From: Acidovorax sp. HDW3
GTDB taxonomy: Bacteria; Pseudomonadota; Gammaproteobacteria; Burkholderiales; Burkholderiaceae_C
Length of the DNA: 64,000 bases
Direction: 5' to 3'
Assembly: GCF_011303755.1 (NCBI RefSeq)
Contig: NZ_CP049885.1
Coordinates: forward strand, 1,284,001 to 1,348,000
Shown: positions 8,831 to 17,950 of the stretch, one piece after another
Layout of the letters: the number at the start of each line of letters is the position of its first letter
How positions within the stretch are numbered: the stretch's first letter is position 1
Notes under the pieces: model-generated
Database searches by the model: none
What the model saw: the letters and a program-made list of their open reading frames with translations, nothing else
What the model was told of the DNA's origin: nothing
Position numbers and translations under genes: made by a program

Positions 8831-11376
8831 GCCTCGGTCCTGGGGGTTGGGGTGTCTGCAATAGAAGGAGCAGTGGTCATGGCGCTGGTGCCAAGAGGCA
8901 GCCAGAAGGAGAAGCGGCAGCCAATGACCTCGGGGCCATTGTAGAGGTTCTCCGCCTGCATCCGGCCCTGGTGCGACTCGACGATGCTGCGGCATAAATT
9001 GAGGCCCATGCCCATGCCTTCGCTCTTGGTGGAGAAGAAGGCTTCGAACAGGCGTTCGAGCACTTCGGGCGCCAAACCCCGGCCTGTGTCCTGCACGGTG
9101 AATTCGACCACCGCGCGCTCCTCCACCTGGCGCGGCACCACGCGCAGCTCGACGCTGCGCTGCGCCGGCGGGCGCTGTGCGTTCTCGATCGCCTCGGCGC
9201 CGTTTTTCATCAGGTTGATGAGCACCTGCTCGATCAAGATGGCGTCGGCCATCACCGGCGGCAGGCGCGCCGCGACGTAATGTGTCAGGCGCACGTTGTG
9301 CCGGCGCAGTTCGATGTCGGCCAGCTCCACGGCCTCGCTCACCATGTTCGCCACGTCCGAGAGCTGGCGGTTGGGCTCGCTCCGTTTCACGAAGGCGCGG
9401 ATGCGCTGGATGATCTGCCCGGCGCGGATCGCCTGGTGGCTGGTTTTTTGCAGCGCCGTCAGCAGCGCCTCTTGCGTCAGCTGGCCGCTGTTGGCGCGCG
9501 AGATCATGCCGCTGCAGTAGTTGCTGATGGCGGTCAGCGGCTGGTTGAGCTCGTGCGCCACGCTCGATGCCATCTCGCCCATGGTGATCAGGCGGCTGAT
9601 GGACTGCGCGCGCTCGGCATGGCGCCCGGCTTGCTCCTGCGCCAGGCGGCGCGCGGTGATGTCGGTGGCAATCACCATCTGCGCCAGGCGGCCATCGACC
9701 CAGCTGAGGTAGCGCGAGCGCACCTCCAGCCACTTGGCGAGTTCGGGCAGGTAGATTTCGGCGTTCTCGCTGTGCGCGCTCGTCAGGCTGTCGGTGGGCA
9801 GGCCCATGAGGGCATCCTCGTCGTCGCCGCTGTCGCTGCTACTGCTGCTGGGGCGCCCGGCCTGGGCGACGAGCTGCAGGTGGCCGCCGGTGTGCGAGCC
9901 AAACCACTGGCGGTAGAGCTTGTTGGCAAACAGCAGCTCCTGGCTGCCCAGGGGGGCGACGGAGACGGAGGCGTCGAGCGCTTCGAGCACGATGGTGAAG
10001 CGCTCGTGCGAGGCCGAGAGCTGCTCGCGGATACGGTTGGGCTCGGTGATGTCGGTCATCGAGGTCATCCAGCCCGTCTGCTGGCCGTGCGCGTCGATCA
10101 GCGGCGAGACGTACAGCCGGGCGTCGAACAGCGCGCCATTTCTGCGGCGCACGCGCACCTGAAAGCCGCCGGGAATGGTCTTGCCCGAGAGCTCCTCGCG
10201 CAGCTTGGCGTGCAGGTTCTCGTGGTCGTGCTCGGGCCAGTAGGAGTAGGGCGGCAGCTGGCCCACCAGCTCGGCCTCGGTCCAGCCCGTCATCTGGCAA
10301 AAAGCGGCGTTGACGTAGGTGATGCGCCCCTGCAGATCGAGGGCGCGCATCCCGGTGAGCACCGAGTTTTCCATGGCGCGGCGAAAGTTGGTTTCGGCCA
10401 CCAGGGCCTCTTGCGTGCGCATCCGCCGGCGCGTGTGGCGCCAGGTGGCAATCAAGAGCCAGGAGGTCATGACGCTCAAGGTGCCCACCAGCCAGAACAG
10501 GCCGCTGCCAACCACGCCCAGCGAGGTGCGGTACGCCTGCGCGCGCAGCACCAGGTGGCTGCCCATGGGCGAGACAGGGGCCTCGTAGGCGTTGGTGCGC
10601 GTGCGCCAGAAGGCCCACCACTGCGGCGGGCTGCGCGGCGTCAGCGGCTGGCCGGCGAGCACGTGGCGGTGGCTGTCGAGCAGGGTCAGGGCGTAGCGCG
10701 CCAGCACCTCGGTGGGCGTGCCGTAGCGCAGCAGGTTGTCGATCGAGTATTCGGCCAGCAGCACGCCGGCGAACTGTCCGCGTGTGGACAGTGGCACCTG
10801 CAACTGCAGCAGGGGGGTGGAGTCGTCGTTTTGGCGCTCGGGCTGCGAGTACACAGGCTGCTGCAGGTCGCGCGCCTGGGCAAAGAGTTGTGCGGTGGCG
10901 TCGCTGTGCAGCACCTCACCGGGCAGGCGCAGCTGCTGGCTGGCCACCGTGGGTGCGGCCTGGCTGGCGCGCACGCGCCGGTGCTGATCGACCCAGGTGA
11001 TGGCTTGCAGCTCGGGGTATTGGCTGATGAGGTCTTCGCTGCGGTTGACGAAGTCGGCCAGGTTCAGGTCCTTGTTCGACAGATCGCGCGCGATGCGCAT
11101 GAGCTGCTCCTGGCGTTCGAGCAGGCGCAGGCGCACGCGCTGCTGCGCGTACTCGACGTCGCGCTTGAGGGCTTCTTGCTCGCGGTCGAGCTCCTCTGTG
11201 CGCAGGTACCAGAACGCCGTCAGGATGGCCGCCAGAAACATCAGCACCGCTGCCAGCGGTGCCAGAGCGGCAAAACGATCTTGGCGCACGGGCGAGAGGC
11301 TGCGCCACCAGCGCACCCAGAGGCGGCGCGTCGGGGGCTCGGGGAGGGTGTCGGGATCCAGGGGGGTGGGCTGCAT
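8827..11376 (-). CDS. Membrane-bound PAS-containing sensor histidine kinase
   Basis: An 849-residue protein. The first membrane helix is at about 37-60, then a periplasmic sensor region of roughly 230 residues (Cache-like in position), a second helix (about 293-315), and two PAS domains (about 330-450 and 455-580). The histidine-containing HisKA segment SSVAHELNQPLTAISNY and the ATP-binding N, G1 and G2 boxes follow (LINLMKNGAEAIENA, DTGRGLAPEVL, GMGMGLNLCRSIVE). It resembles FixL/DctS-type kinases. PAS2 holds a Ser/Asp-rich insertion. It is translationally coupled to the FixJ-type regulator. The input signal is unknown. Confidence 0.9.
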   Translation of the reverse strand: MQPTPLDPDTLPEPPTRRLWVRWWRSLSPVRQDRFAALAPLAAVLMFLAAILTAFWYLRTEELDREQEALKRDVEYAQQRVRLRLLERQEQLMRIARDLSNKDLNLADFVNRSEDLISQYPELQAITWVDQHRRVRASQAAPTVASQQLRLPGEVLHSDATAQLFAQARDLQQPVYSQPERQNDDSTPLLQLQVPLSTRGQFAGVLLAEYSIDNLLRYGTPTEVLARYALTLLDSHRHVLAGQPLTPRSPPQWWAFWRTRTNAYEAPVSPMGSHLVLRAQAYRTSLGVVGSGLFWLVGTLSVMTSWLLIATWRHTRRRMRTQEALVAETNFRRAMENSVLTGMRALDLQGRITYVNAAFCQMTGWTEAELVGQLPPYSYWPEHDHENLHAKLREELSGKTIPGGFQVRVRRRNGALFDARLYVSPLIDAHGQQTGWMTSMTDITEPNRIREQLSASHERFTIVLEALDASVSVAPLGSQELLFANKLYRQWFGSHTGGHLQLVAQAGRPSSSSSDSGDDEDALMGLPTDSLTSAHSENAEIYLPELAKWLEVRSRYLSWVDGRLAQMVIATDITARRLAQEQAGRHAERAQSISRLITMGEMASSVAHELNQPLTAISNYCSGMISRANSGQLTQEALLTALQKTSHQAIRAGQIIQRIRAFVKRSEPNRQLSDVANMVSEAVELADIELRRHNVRLTHYVAARLPPVMADAILIEQVLINLMKNGAEAIENAQRPPAQRSVELRVVPRQVEERAVVEFTVQDTGRGLAPEVLERLFEAFFSTKSEGMGMGLNLCRSIVESHQGRMQAENLYNGPEVIGCRFSFWLPLGTSAMTTAPSIADTPTPRTEA

Positions 11377-11576
11377 GGAGCGCTAGTGTAGGGGAGGGGC
11401 TGCGCAATGAAATGGAGGGAAAATGGATTAAATTTCACATAATAAAATCAAGTGGCGCGATTTGAAATGATGAAAATGTGTGCGAAACTTGCGCACCATC
11501 CCCCTGGCCCTATCCTGGCGCAGGGGGTAATCTGCCACCCGGCCCCGCCGTACCAGCGACCCACAGGAGACACGAC
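11377..11576. promoter_or_regulatory. Divergent regulatory region between the kinase operon and aceE
   Basis: A 200-bp spacer between the leftward kinase/regulator operon and the rightward PDH operon. Its left half is strikingly A/T-rich (11405-11475) compared with the surroundings. On the minus strand a TATTAT hexamer lies 17 bp from TTTCAA, a plausible weak promoter for the kinase operon. No convincing promoter hexamers were found for aceE. An AGGAGA ribosome binding site precedes the aceE ATG. Promoter positions are tentative. Confidence 0.35.
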
Positions 11577-14297
11577 ATGGCTCAACAACCCGAGCAGCAA
11601 CCCGGCGCCGCTTTGAGCGCTATCGACCAGGACGCCCAGGAGACCCGTGAATGGCTGGACGCGCTGTCCGCCGTTATCGACAAGGAGGGCCCGGAGCGCG
11701 CGCATTTCTTGCTTGAGCAGCTGCTGGAGCAGGCGCGCCAGAGCAGCATCGACCTGCCGTTCTCGGCCAATACCGGCTATGTCAACACCATAGAGCCCGA
11801 ACAAGAGGCGCGCTGCCCCGGCAACATCGCCATTGAAAAGCGCCTGCGCGCCTACATGCGCTGGAACGCCATGGCCATGGTGGTGCGCGCCAACCGCCTG
11901 CACCCGCACGACGGCGGCGACCTGGGCGGGCACATTGGCTCGTTCGCCTCGCTCGCCAGCATGTGGGGCGCAGGCTTCAACCACTTCTGGCACGCCGAGA
12001 GCGAAGAGCACGGCGGCGACTGCATCTATTTCCAGGGCCACAGCGCGCCCGGCATCTACGCCCGCGCCTACCTCGAAGGGCGCATCAGCGAAGAACAACT
12101 GGAGAACTTCCGCCAGGAAGTGGGTGGCAAGGGGCTGTCGAGCTACCCGCACCCCAAGCTGATGCCGGGCTTCTGGCAGTTCCCCACCGTCAGCATGGGC
12201 CTGGGGCCGATGATGGCGATCTACCAGGCGCGCTTTCTCAAGTACCTGCACGCGCGCGGCATCGCCAAGACCGACAACCGCAAAGTCTGGGTGTTCCTGG
12301 GCGACGGCGAGATGGACGAGCCCGAGAGCAAGGGCGCCATCAGCCTGGCGGCGCGCGAGAACCTCGACAACCTCATCTTCGTCATCAACTGCAACCTGCA
12401 GCGCCTGGACGGCCCGGTGCGCGGCAACGGCAAGATCATCCAGGAGCTCGAAGGCGACTTCCGGGGCGCCGGCTGGCACGTCATCAAGCTCTTGTGGGGC
12501 AAGGGCTGGGACGAACTGCTGCGCCGCGACAAGACAGGCCGCCTCAAGCAGTTGATGATGGAGACGCTCGACGGCGACTACCAGACCTTCCGCGCCATGG
12601 ATGGCGCCTACCTGCGCCAGCATTTCTTTGGCAAGTACCCCGAGACGGCCAAGCTGGTCGAGCACATGAGCGATGAGGAAATCTGGGAGCTGCGCCGGGG
12701 CGGGCACGAGCCCGAGAAGGTGTACGCGGCCTTTCACGCCGCCAACGCGCACCAGGGCCAGCCGACGGTGCTGCTGGTGAAAACCGTCAAGGGCTACGGC
12801 ATGGGCAAGGCCGGCGAAGCCAAGAACACCGTGCACCAGACCAAGAAGCTGGCGGACGAAGACATCAAATACATCCGCGACCGCTTCAACATCCCGATTC
12901 CCGACAGCGAGCTCGACAAGCTGCCCTACTACAAGCCCGCCGACGATACGCCCGAGATGCGCTACCTGCACGAGCGCCGCCAGGCCCTGGGCGGCTACCT
13001 GCCGCACCGCCGGCAGAAGGCGGATGAGCAGTTCACCGTGCCGGCGCTCGACACCTTCCAGACCATCCTCGACCCGACGGCCGAAGGCCGCGAGATCAGC
13101 ACCACCCAGGCGTACGTGCGCTTTTTGACGCAGCTCTTGCGCGACAAGGCGCTGGGCCCGCGCGTGGTGCCCATCCTGGTGGACGAGGCGCGCACCTTCG
13201 GCATGGAGGGGCTGTTCCGCCAGATCGGCATCTACAACCCGCTGGGCCAGCGCTACACGCCGGTGGATCGCGACCAGGTGATGTACTACAAGGAGCAGGA
13301 GAACGGCCAGATCCTGCAAGAGGGCATCAACGAAGCGGGCGGCATGTGCTCGTGGATTGCGGCGGCCACGTCGTACTCGACGAACAACCGCATCATGATC
13401 CCGTTCTTCGTCTACTACTCGATGTTCGGCTTCCAGCGCTTTGGCGACTTTGCCTGGGCCGCTGGCGACATGCAGGCGCGCGGCTTCATCCTGGGTGGCA
13501 CCAGCGGGCGCACCACCTTGAACGGCGAGGGCCTGCAGCACGAGGACGGGCACAGCCACATCCTGGCGGGCACCATTCCCAACTGCGTCAGCTACGACCC
13601 CACGTTCGCGCACGAGGTCGCCGTCATCATGCAGGCAGGTTTGAAGCGCATGGTGGAGCAGCAAGAGAACGTGTATTACTACATCACCTTGCTGAATGAA
13701 AACTACGCCATGCCCGGCCTCACTGCGGGCACCGAGGCACAGATCCTGCAGGGCATGTACCTGTGCAAGAGCGGGCAGAAGGTACCGCAAAGTGGTATGC
13801 GCGTGCAGCTGCTGGGCTCGGGCTCGATCTTGCGCGAGGCGCTGGCAGCGCAGGAGATTCTGGAAAAAGAGTGGCAGATCGGCGCTGACGTCTGGAGCTG
13901 CACCAGCTTCAACGAACTCACGCGCGAGGGCCAGGACGCCGAGCGCTGGAGCCTGCTGCACCCGCTGGCCGCGCCGCGCGTGCCCTTCGTCACGCAGCAG
14001 CTGGCGGCGCACGCCGGCCCGGTGATCGCCTCGACCGACTACATGAAGGCCTACGCCGAGCAGATCCGCCCCTTCCTGCCCAAGGGCCGCAGCTACAAGG
14101 TGCTGGGCACGGACGGCTTTGGCCGCAGCGATTTCCGCTACCGCCTGCGCGAGCACTTCGAGATCAACCGCCACTACATCGTCGTCGCCGCACTCAAGAG
14201 CCTGGCCGACGAGGGCAAGCTGCCGATGGAGCGGGTGGCCCAGGCCATCGCCAAGTACGGCATCGATGCCGACAAGATCAACCCGCTGCACGCCTAA
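11577..14297 (+). CDS. aceE: Pyruvate dehydrogenase E1 component, homodimeric type
   Basis: A 906-residue thiamine-diphosphate enzyme decarboxylating pyruvate and reductively acetylating the E2 lipoyl groups. The length and single-chain layout are those of the alpha2-type E1. The ThDP motif is GDGEMDEPESKG about 230 residues in, completed by VINCN; other family motifs are HGGDCIYFQGHSAPGIYARA (substrate channel) and DFAWAAGDMQARGF. The start is the ATG at 11577, preceded by AGGAGA; in-frame codons upstream are not conserved. First gene of aceE-aceF-lpdA, 18 bp ahead of aceF. Confidence 0.98.
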   Translation: MAQQPEQQPGAALSAIDQDAQETREWLDALSAVIDKEGPERAHFLLEQLLEQARQSSIDLPFSANTGYVNTIEPEQEARCPGNIAIEKRLRAYMRWNAMAMVVRANRLHPHDGGDLGGHIGSFASLASMWGAGFNHFWHAESEEHGGDCIYFQGHSAPGIYARAYLEGRISEEQLENFRQEVGGKGLSSYPHPKLMPGFWQFPTVSMGLGPMMAIYQARFLKYLHARGIAKTDNRKVWVFLGDGEMDEPESKGAISLAARENLDNLIFVINCNLQRLDGPVRGNGKIIQELEGDFRGAGWHVIKLLWGKGWDELLRRDKTGRLKQLMMETLDGDYQTFRAMDGAYLRQHFFGKYPETAKLVEHMSDEEIWELRRGGHEPEKVYAAFHAANAHQGQPTVLLVKTVKGYGMGKAGEAKNTVHQTKKLADEDIKYIRDRFNIPIPDSELDKLPYYKPADDTPEMRYLHERRQALGGYLPHRRQKADEQFTVPALDTFQTILDPTAEGREISTTQAYVRFLTQLLRDKALGPRVVPILVDEARTFGMEGLFRQIGIYNPLGQRYTPVDRDQVMYYKEQENGQILQEGINEAGGMCSWIAAATSYSTNNRIMIPFFVYYSMFGFQRFGDFAWAAGDMQARGFILGGTSGRTTLNGEGLQHEDGHSHILAGTIPNCVSYDPTFAHEVAVIMQAGLKRMVEQQENVYYYITLLNENYAMPGLTAGTEAQILQGMYLCKSGQKVPQSGMRVQLLGSGSILREALAAQEILEKEWQIGADVWSCTSFNELTREGQDAERWSLLHPLAAPRVPFVTQQLAAHAGPVIASTDYMKAYAEQIRPFLPKGRSYKVLGTDGFGRSDFRYRLREHFEINRHYIVVAALKSLADEGKLPMERVAQAIAKYGIDADKINPLHA

Positions 14298-14315
14298 GAA
14301 CCAGGGAGAGACACC

Positions 14316-15992
14316 ATGGCATTGATCCAAATCCAGGTGCCCGACATCGGGGACTTTGACACCGTCGGCGTGATCGAGCTGCTCGTCAAGCCCGGCGATA
14401 GCGTCGCCGCCGAGCAGTCGCTCATCACCGTTGAATCCGACAAGGCGTCGATGGAAATTCCGTCGAGCCACGCGGGCATCGTGCGTGCGCTCACCGTGCA
14501 GCTGGGCGACAAGGTGCGCCAAGGCAGCGTGATTGCCGAGCTGGAGACGGCGCAGGATGCTGCTCCTGAGCAAAAACCGGCTCCAGCGCCCGCCAATACT
14601 GCGCAAGCAGCTACACAAGTTGTAGCGCCTGCAGCCCCTGCAGCCCCTGCGGTGGCCCCCGCCGTGGTGGCCGCTGGCAGCCGCATCGAGGTGCGCGTGC
14701 CCGACATTGGCGACTTCAAGGACGTGGCCGTGATCGAGCTGCTGGCCCAGGTGGGGCAGCCGCTCAAGGTCGAACAGTCGCTGTTCACCGTCGAGTCGGA
14801 CAAGGCGTCGATGGAAATCCCCTCGCCCGTGGCCGGCGTGCTCCAGGAGCTCAAGGTCCAGCTGGGCGACAAGATCAACATCGGCGACCTGGTGGCCATC
14901 GTCGAGGGCGCGGCTCCCGCCTCGGCCCCCGCGCCCGTGGCTGTGCCTGTGGCAGCCCCCGTGGCCGCTGCTGCTGCTCCGATAGCGCCCGCGCCCGCCC
15001 AGGCCGCCGCCGCGCACAACCCCACGGCAGCGCCCACGGGCCAGCTGCCGCACGCCAGCCCCAGCGTGCGCAAGTTCGCGCGCGAGCTGGGCGTGCCCCT
15101 GGCCGAGGTGCCGGGCACCGGCCCCAAGGGCCGTATCACGCAGGAGGACGTGGCCGCGTTCACCCAGCGGGTCATGGCCGGCAGCGTGCAAACCCAGGCG
15201 CAGGCGGCCAAGGCCCCGGCACCGTCCAGCACGGGGGGGAGCACGGGCGTGGGCCTGGATGTGCTGCCCTGGCCCAAGGTGGACTTTGCCAAGTTCGGCA
15301 CCGTCGAGCGCAAGGATTTGAGTCGCATCAAGAAGATCAGCGGCGCCAACCTGCACCGCAACTGGGTGATGATTCCGCACGTCACCAACAACGACGAGGC
15401 CGACATCACCGCGCTCGAAGCCTTCCGCGTGGCAACCAACGCTGAGAACGCCAAGAGCGGCACCAAGGTGACGATGCTGGCCTTCGTCATCAAGGCGGTG
15501 GTCGCGGCCTTGAAAAAATTCCCCGAGTTCAACGCCAGCCTGGATGGCGACACGCTGGTCTACAAGCAGTACTTCCACATCGGTTTTGCCGCCGATACGC
15601 CCAATGGCCTGGTGGTGCCGGTGCTCAAGGACGCTGACCAGAAGGGCATTTTGCAAATCAGCGCCGAGATGGCCGAGCTGGCCAAAAAGGCGCGCGATGG
15701 CAAGCTCGGCGCCGCCGACATGCAGGGCGGCTGCATGTCGATCAGTTCGCTGGGCGGCATTGGCGGCACGCATTTCACGCCCATCATCAACGCGCCCGAG
15801 GTCGCCATCCTGGGCCTGTCCAAGAGCGCGATGAAGCCGGTGTGGGACGCCGAGCGCGAGAAATTCGCCCCGCGCCTGATGCTGCCGCTCTCGCTGTCGT
15901 ACGACCACCGCGTCATCGACGGCGCGGCTGCCGCGCGCTTCAACGCCTACCTGGGCGCCGTGCTGGCGGACTACCGCCGCATCCTGCTGTAA
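14316..15992 (+). CDS. aceF: Pyruvate dehydrogenase E2, dihydrolipoamide acetyltransferase (two lipoyl domains)
   Basis: A 558-residue core enzyme. Two lipoyl domains (about 1-78 and 118-192) each contain the lipoylated Lys in [12 protein letters not shown]. Ala/Pro-rich swinging-arm linkers separate them. The peripheral-subunit binding domain is at about 247-285 (ASPSVRKFARELGVPL). The catalytic domain (about 320-558) has the active-site His in [14 protein letters not shown] and ends ADYRRILL. The first linker is partly encoded by a dispersed repeat around 14560-14640. It is followed 13 bp later by lpdA. A diverged 3' fragment of a second aceF lies at 24931-25465. Confidence 0.97.
   Translation: MALIQIQVPDIGDFDTVGVIELLVKPGDSVAAEQSLITVESDKASMEIPSSHAGIVRALTVQLGDKVRQGSVIAELETAQDAAPEQKPAPAPANTAQAATQVVAPAAPAAPAVAPAVVAAGSRIEVRVPDIGDFKDVAVIELLAQVGQPLKVEQSLFTVESDKASMEIPSPVAGVLQELKVQLGDKINIGDLVAIVEGAAPASAPAPVAVPVAAPVAAAAAPIAPAPAQAAAAHNPTAAPTGQLPHASPSVRKFARELGVPLAEVPGTGPKGRITQEDVAAFTQRVMAGSVQTQAQAAKAPAPSSTGGSTGVGLDVLPWPKVDFAKFGTVERKDLSRIKKISGANLHRNWVMIPHVTNNDEADITALEAFRVATNAENAKSGTKVTMLAFVIKAVVAALKKFPEFNASLDGDTLVYKQYFHIGFAADTPNGLVVPVLKDADQKGILQISAEMAELAKKARDGKLGAADMQGGCMSISSLGGIGGTHFTPIINAPEVAILGLSKSAMKPVWDAEREKFAPRLMLPLSLSYDHRVIDGAAAARFNAYLGAVLADYRRILL
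14560..14645. repeat. Dispersed repeat translated as the first E2 linker
   Basis: The stretch holding CGGCTCCAGCGCCCG and TGCGCAAGCAGCTA is shared with the linker of lpdA copy 2 (25760-25806) and matches intergenic AGCTGCTTGCGC palindromes elsewhere in the window. Here it is in frame and encodes Ala/Pro/Gln-rich linker residues between the two lipoyl domains. Confidence 0.6.
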
Positions 15993-16005
15993 AGGAGACA
16001 CCGCC

Positions 16006-17865
16006 ATGGCAGTGATGGACATCCAGGTGCCCGACATCGGCGACTTTGCCGAGGTCGGCGTGATTGAAATTCTGGTGCAGCCCGGCGACAGCGTCGCCGT
16101 CGAGCAAAGCCTGATCACCGTCGAGAGCGACAAAGCCTCGATGGAAATCCCCAGCAGCCACGCGGGCGTGGTGCGCGAACTCAAGGTCAAGCTCGGCGAC
16201 AAGGTGCGCGAGGGCAGCGTGGTGCTGGTGCTGGAAACCAGTGCCGCTCCTGAAAAAGGAGCTGCTTGCGCTGGTCTACAGACGGTTTCAGATACAAAAC
16301 CCATTGAAACACAAGCCAGTCAAGCGCAAGCAGCTCCTGTTTTTGTAGCAGGTGGCTATGCTGGCGCTGTCGATATGGAGTGCGACGTACTGGTGCTCGG
16401 CGGCGGCCCCGGCGGCTATTCGGCGGCGTTTCGCGCTGCCGACCTGGGCCTGAAGGTGGTGTTGGTCGAGCGCTACGCGCAGCTTGGCGGCGTGTGCCTG
16501 AACGTGGGCTGCATCCCGTCCAAGGCGCTCTTGCACGTCGCGGCGGTGGTCGATGAGGTCAAGCACCTCGAAGTCGCGGGCGTCAAATTTGGTGCCCCCG
16601 AAGTCCACATAGACCAACTGCGCGGCCACAAGGAAAAGGTCATCGCCAAGCTCACCGGCGGCCTGGGCCAGATGGCCAAGATGCGCAAGGTGACGGTGGT
16701 GCGCGGCTACGGCAGCTTTGTCGGCAGCCACCAGCTGCAGGTGGAAGAAACCAGCGGGGCCGGGCAGGAGAAAACCGGCGCCACCCAGGTGGTGCAGTTC
16801 AAGAACGCCATCATCGCCGCCGGCAGCCAGGCCGTGCGCCTGCCCTTCATGCCCGACGACCCGCGTGTGGTGGACTCCACCGGCGCACTGGCGCTGCAGG
16901 GCGTACCCCAAAAGATGCTCATCGTCGGCGGCGGCATCATCGGCCTGGAAATGGGCACGGTGTACAGCACGCTGGGCGCACGCCTGGACGTGGTCGAGAT
17001 GATGGACGGCCTGATGCAGGGTGCGGACCGCGATCTGGTCAAGGTCTGGGAGAAGATGAACAAGCACCGCTTCGACAACATCCTGCTCAAGACCAAGACC
17101 GTGGGCGCCCAGGCCACGCCCGAAGGCATCAAGGTGCAGTTCGAGGGGCTGGACGGCACCAAGTCCGAAGGCACCTACGACCTCGTGCTGCAGGCCGTGG
17201 GCCGCACGCCCAACGGCAAGAAGATCGCTGCCGACAAGGCTGGCGTGGCCGTCACCGACCGTGGCTTCATCCCCGTGGACATCCAGATGCGCACCAACGC
17301 GGCGCACATCTTCGCCATCGGCGACATCGTCGGCCAGCCCATGCTGGCGCACAAGGCGGTGCACGAGGCGCATGTCGCGGCCGAGGTTATCGCGGGCGAA
17401 TTGCAGGGCAACAAGGAACTGGCCAGCGCCGCCTTCAACGCCCGCGTGATCCCCAGCGTGGCCTACACCGACCCCGAAGTCGCCTGGGTCGGCCTGACCG
17501 AAGACCAGGCCAAGGCGCAGGGCATCAAGGTCAAAAAGGGCCTGTTCCCCTGGGCGGCCTCGGGCCGCGCCATTGCCAATGGGCGTGACGAAGGCTTCAC
17601 CAAGCTGCTGTTCGACGACAGCCCCGAAGCAGGATCAGGAGACGGCCATGCTGGCCGGGGCCACGGCAAGATCCTGGGCGGTGGCATCGTCGGCACCCAC
17701 GCGGGCGACATGATCGGCGAGATCGCCCTGGCCATCGAGATGGGTGCGGACGCTGTCGACATCGGCAAGACCATCCACCCGCACCCCACGCTGGGCGAGA
17801 GCATTGGCATGGCGGCGGAAGTGGCGCATGGCAGCTGCACGGATGTGCCGCCTGCGCGCAAGTAA
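16006..17865 (+). CDS. lpdA: Dihydrolipoamide dehydrogenase (PDH E3) with N-terminal lipoyl domain, copy 1
   Basis: A 619-residue flavoprotein reoxidising the lipoyl groups of E2 with NAD+. The N-terminal lipoyl domain (about 1-78, [12 protein letters not shown]) is joined by a linker to the FAD domain ([15 protein letters not shown]), the redox disulfide [16 protein letters not shown], the NAD domain [29 protein letters not shown], and the C-terminal catalytic HPHPTLGES. Compared with copy 2 it has an extra 8-residue Gly-rich stretch near residue 545 (EAGSGDGHAGRGHGK against EAHGHGK). AAGGAGA precedes the ATG. Part of its linker is a palindromic repeat. The operon ends with a strong hairpin just downstream. 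Confidence 0.97.
   Translation: MAVMDIQVPDIGDFAEVGVIEILVQPGDSVAVEQSLITVESDKASMEIPSSHAGVVRELKVKLGDKVREGSVVLVLETSAAPEKGAACAGLQTVSDTKPIETQASQAQAAPVFVAGGYAGAVDMECDVLVLGGGPGGYSAAFRAADLGLKVVLVERYAQLGGVCLNVGCIPSKALLHVAAVVDEVKHLEVAGVKFGAPEVHIDQLRGHKEKVIAKLTGGLGQMAKMRKVTVVRGYGSFVGSHQLQVEETSGAGQEKTGATQVVQFKNAIIAAGSQAVRLPFMPDDPRVVDSTGALALQGVPQKMLIVGGGIIGLEMGTVYSTLGARLDVVEMMDGLMQGADRDLVKVWEKMNKHRFDNILLKTKTVGAQATPEGIKVQFEGLDGTKSEGTYDLVLQAVGRTPNGKKIAADKAGVAVTDRGFIPVDIQMRTNAAHIFAIGDIVGQPMLAHKAVHEAHVAAEVIAGELQGNKELASAAFNARVIPSVAYTDPEVAWVGLTEDQAKAQGIKVKKGLFPWAASGRAIANGRDEGFTKLLFDDSPEAGSGDGHAGRGHGKILGGGIVGTHAGDMIGEIALAIEMGADAVDIGKTIHPHPTLGESIGMAAEVAHGSCTDVPPARK
16256..16352. repeat. Palindromic repeat translated as the E3 linker (copy 1)
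   Basis: AGGAGCTGCTTGCGCT (from 16257) is matched by AGCGCAAGCAGCTCCT near 16326-16341, a 16-bp perfect inverted repeat around a loop of roughly 50 bases. It lies in frame between the lipoyl and FAD domains. The arms are the same sequence as intergenic palindromes such as those at 62065 and 62260. Confidence 0.65.
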
Positions 17866-17886
17866 GTCCGCAGCCAAGCTACCCTG

Positions 17887-17920
17887 ACAAGGCCCGAACT
17901 GGCGACGGTTCGGGCCTTGT
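17887..17920 (+). terminator. Hairpin after lpdA copy 1
   Basis: ACAAGGCCCGAAC and GTTCGGGCCTTGT are 13-bp perfect arms with an 8-base loop, starting 21 bp after the lpdA stop and followed by GCTTTG. The T-run is poor, but the strength and position of the stem fit an operon terminator. It marks the left edge of the accessory island. Confidence 0.6.
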
Positions 17921-17950
17921 GCTTTGCGTACCCAAACAATCGCCGCAGAA

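Noticed and set aside
9280-11391. A 703-codon plus-strand open frame antisense to the histidine kinase
   Set aside because: Same shadow effect; the kinase has all H, N and G boxes in the correct order.
11448-16304. A 1618-codon open frame on the minus strand across aceE and aceF
   Set aside because: It is antisense to two unmistakable genes and has the His/Val/Gly/Leu/Gln-rich composition of a GC-bias shadow frame, with no domain or ribosome binding site.
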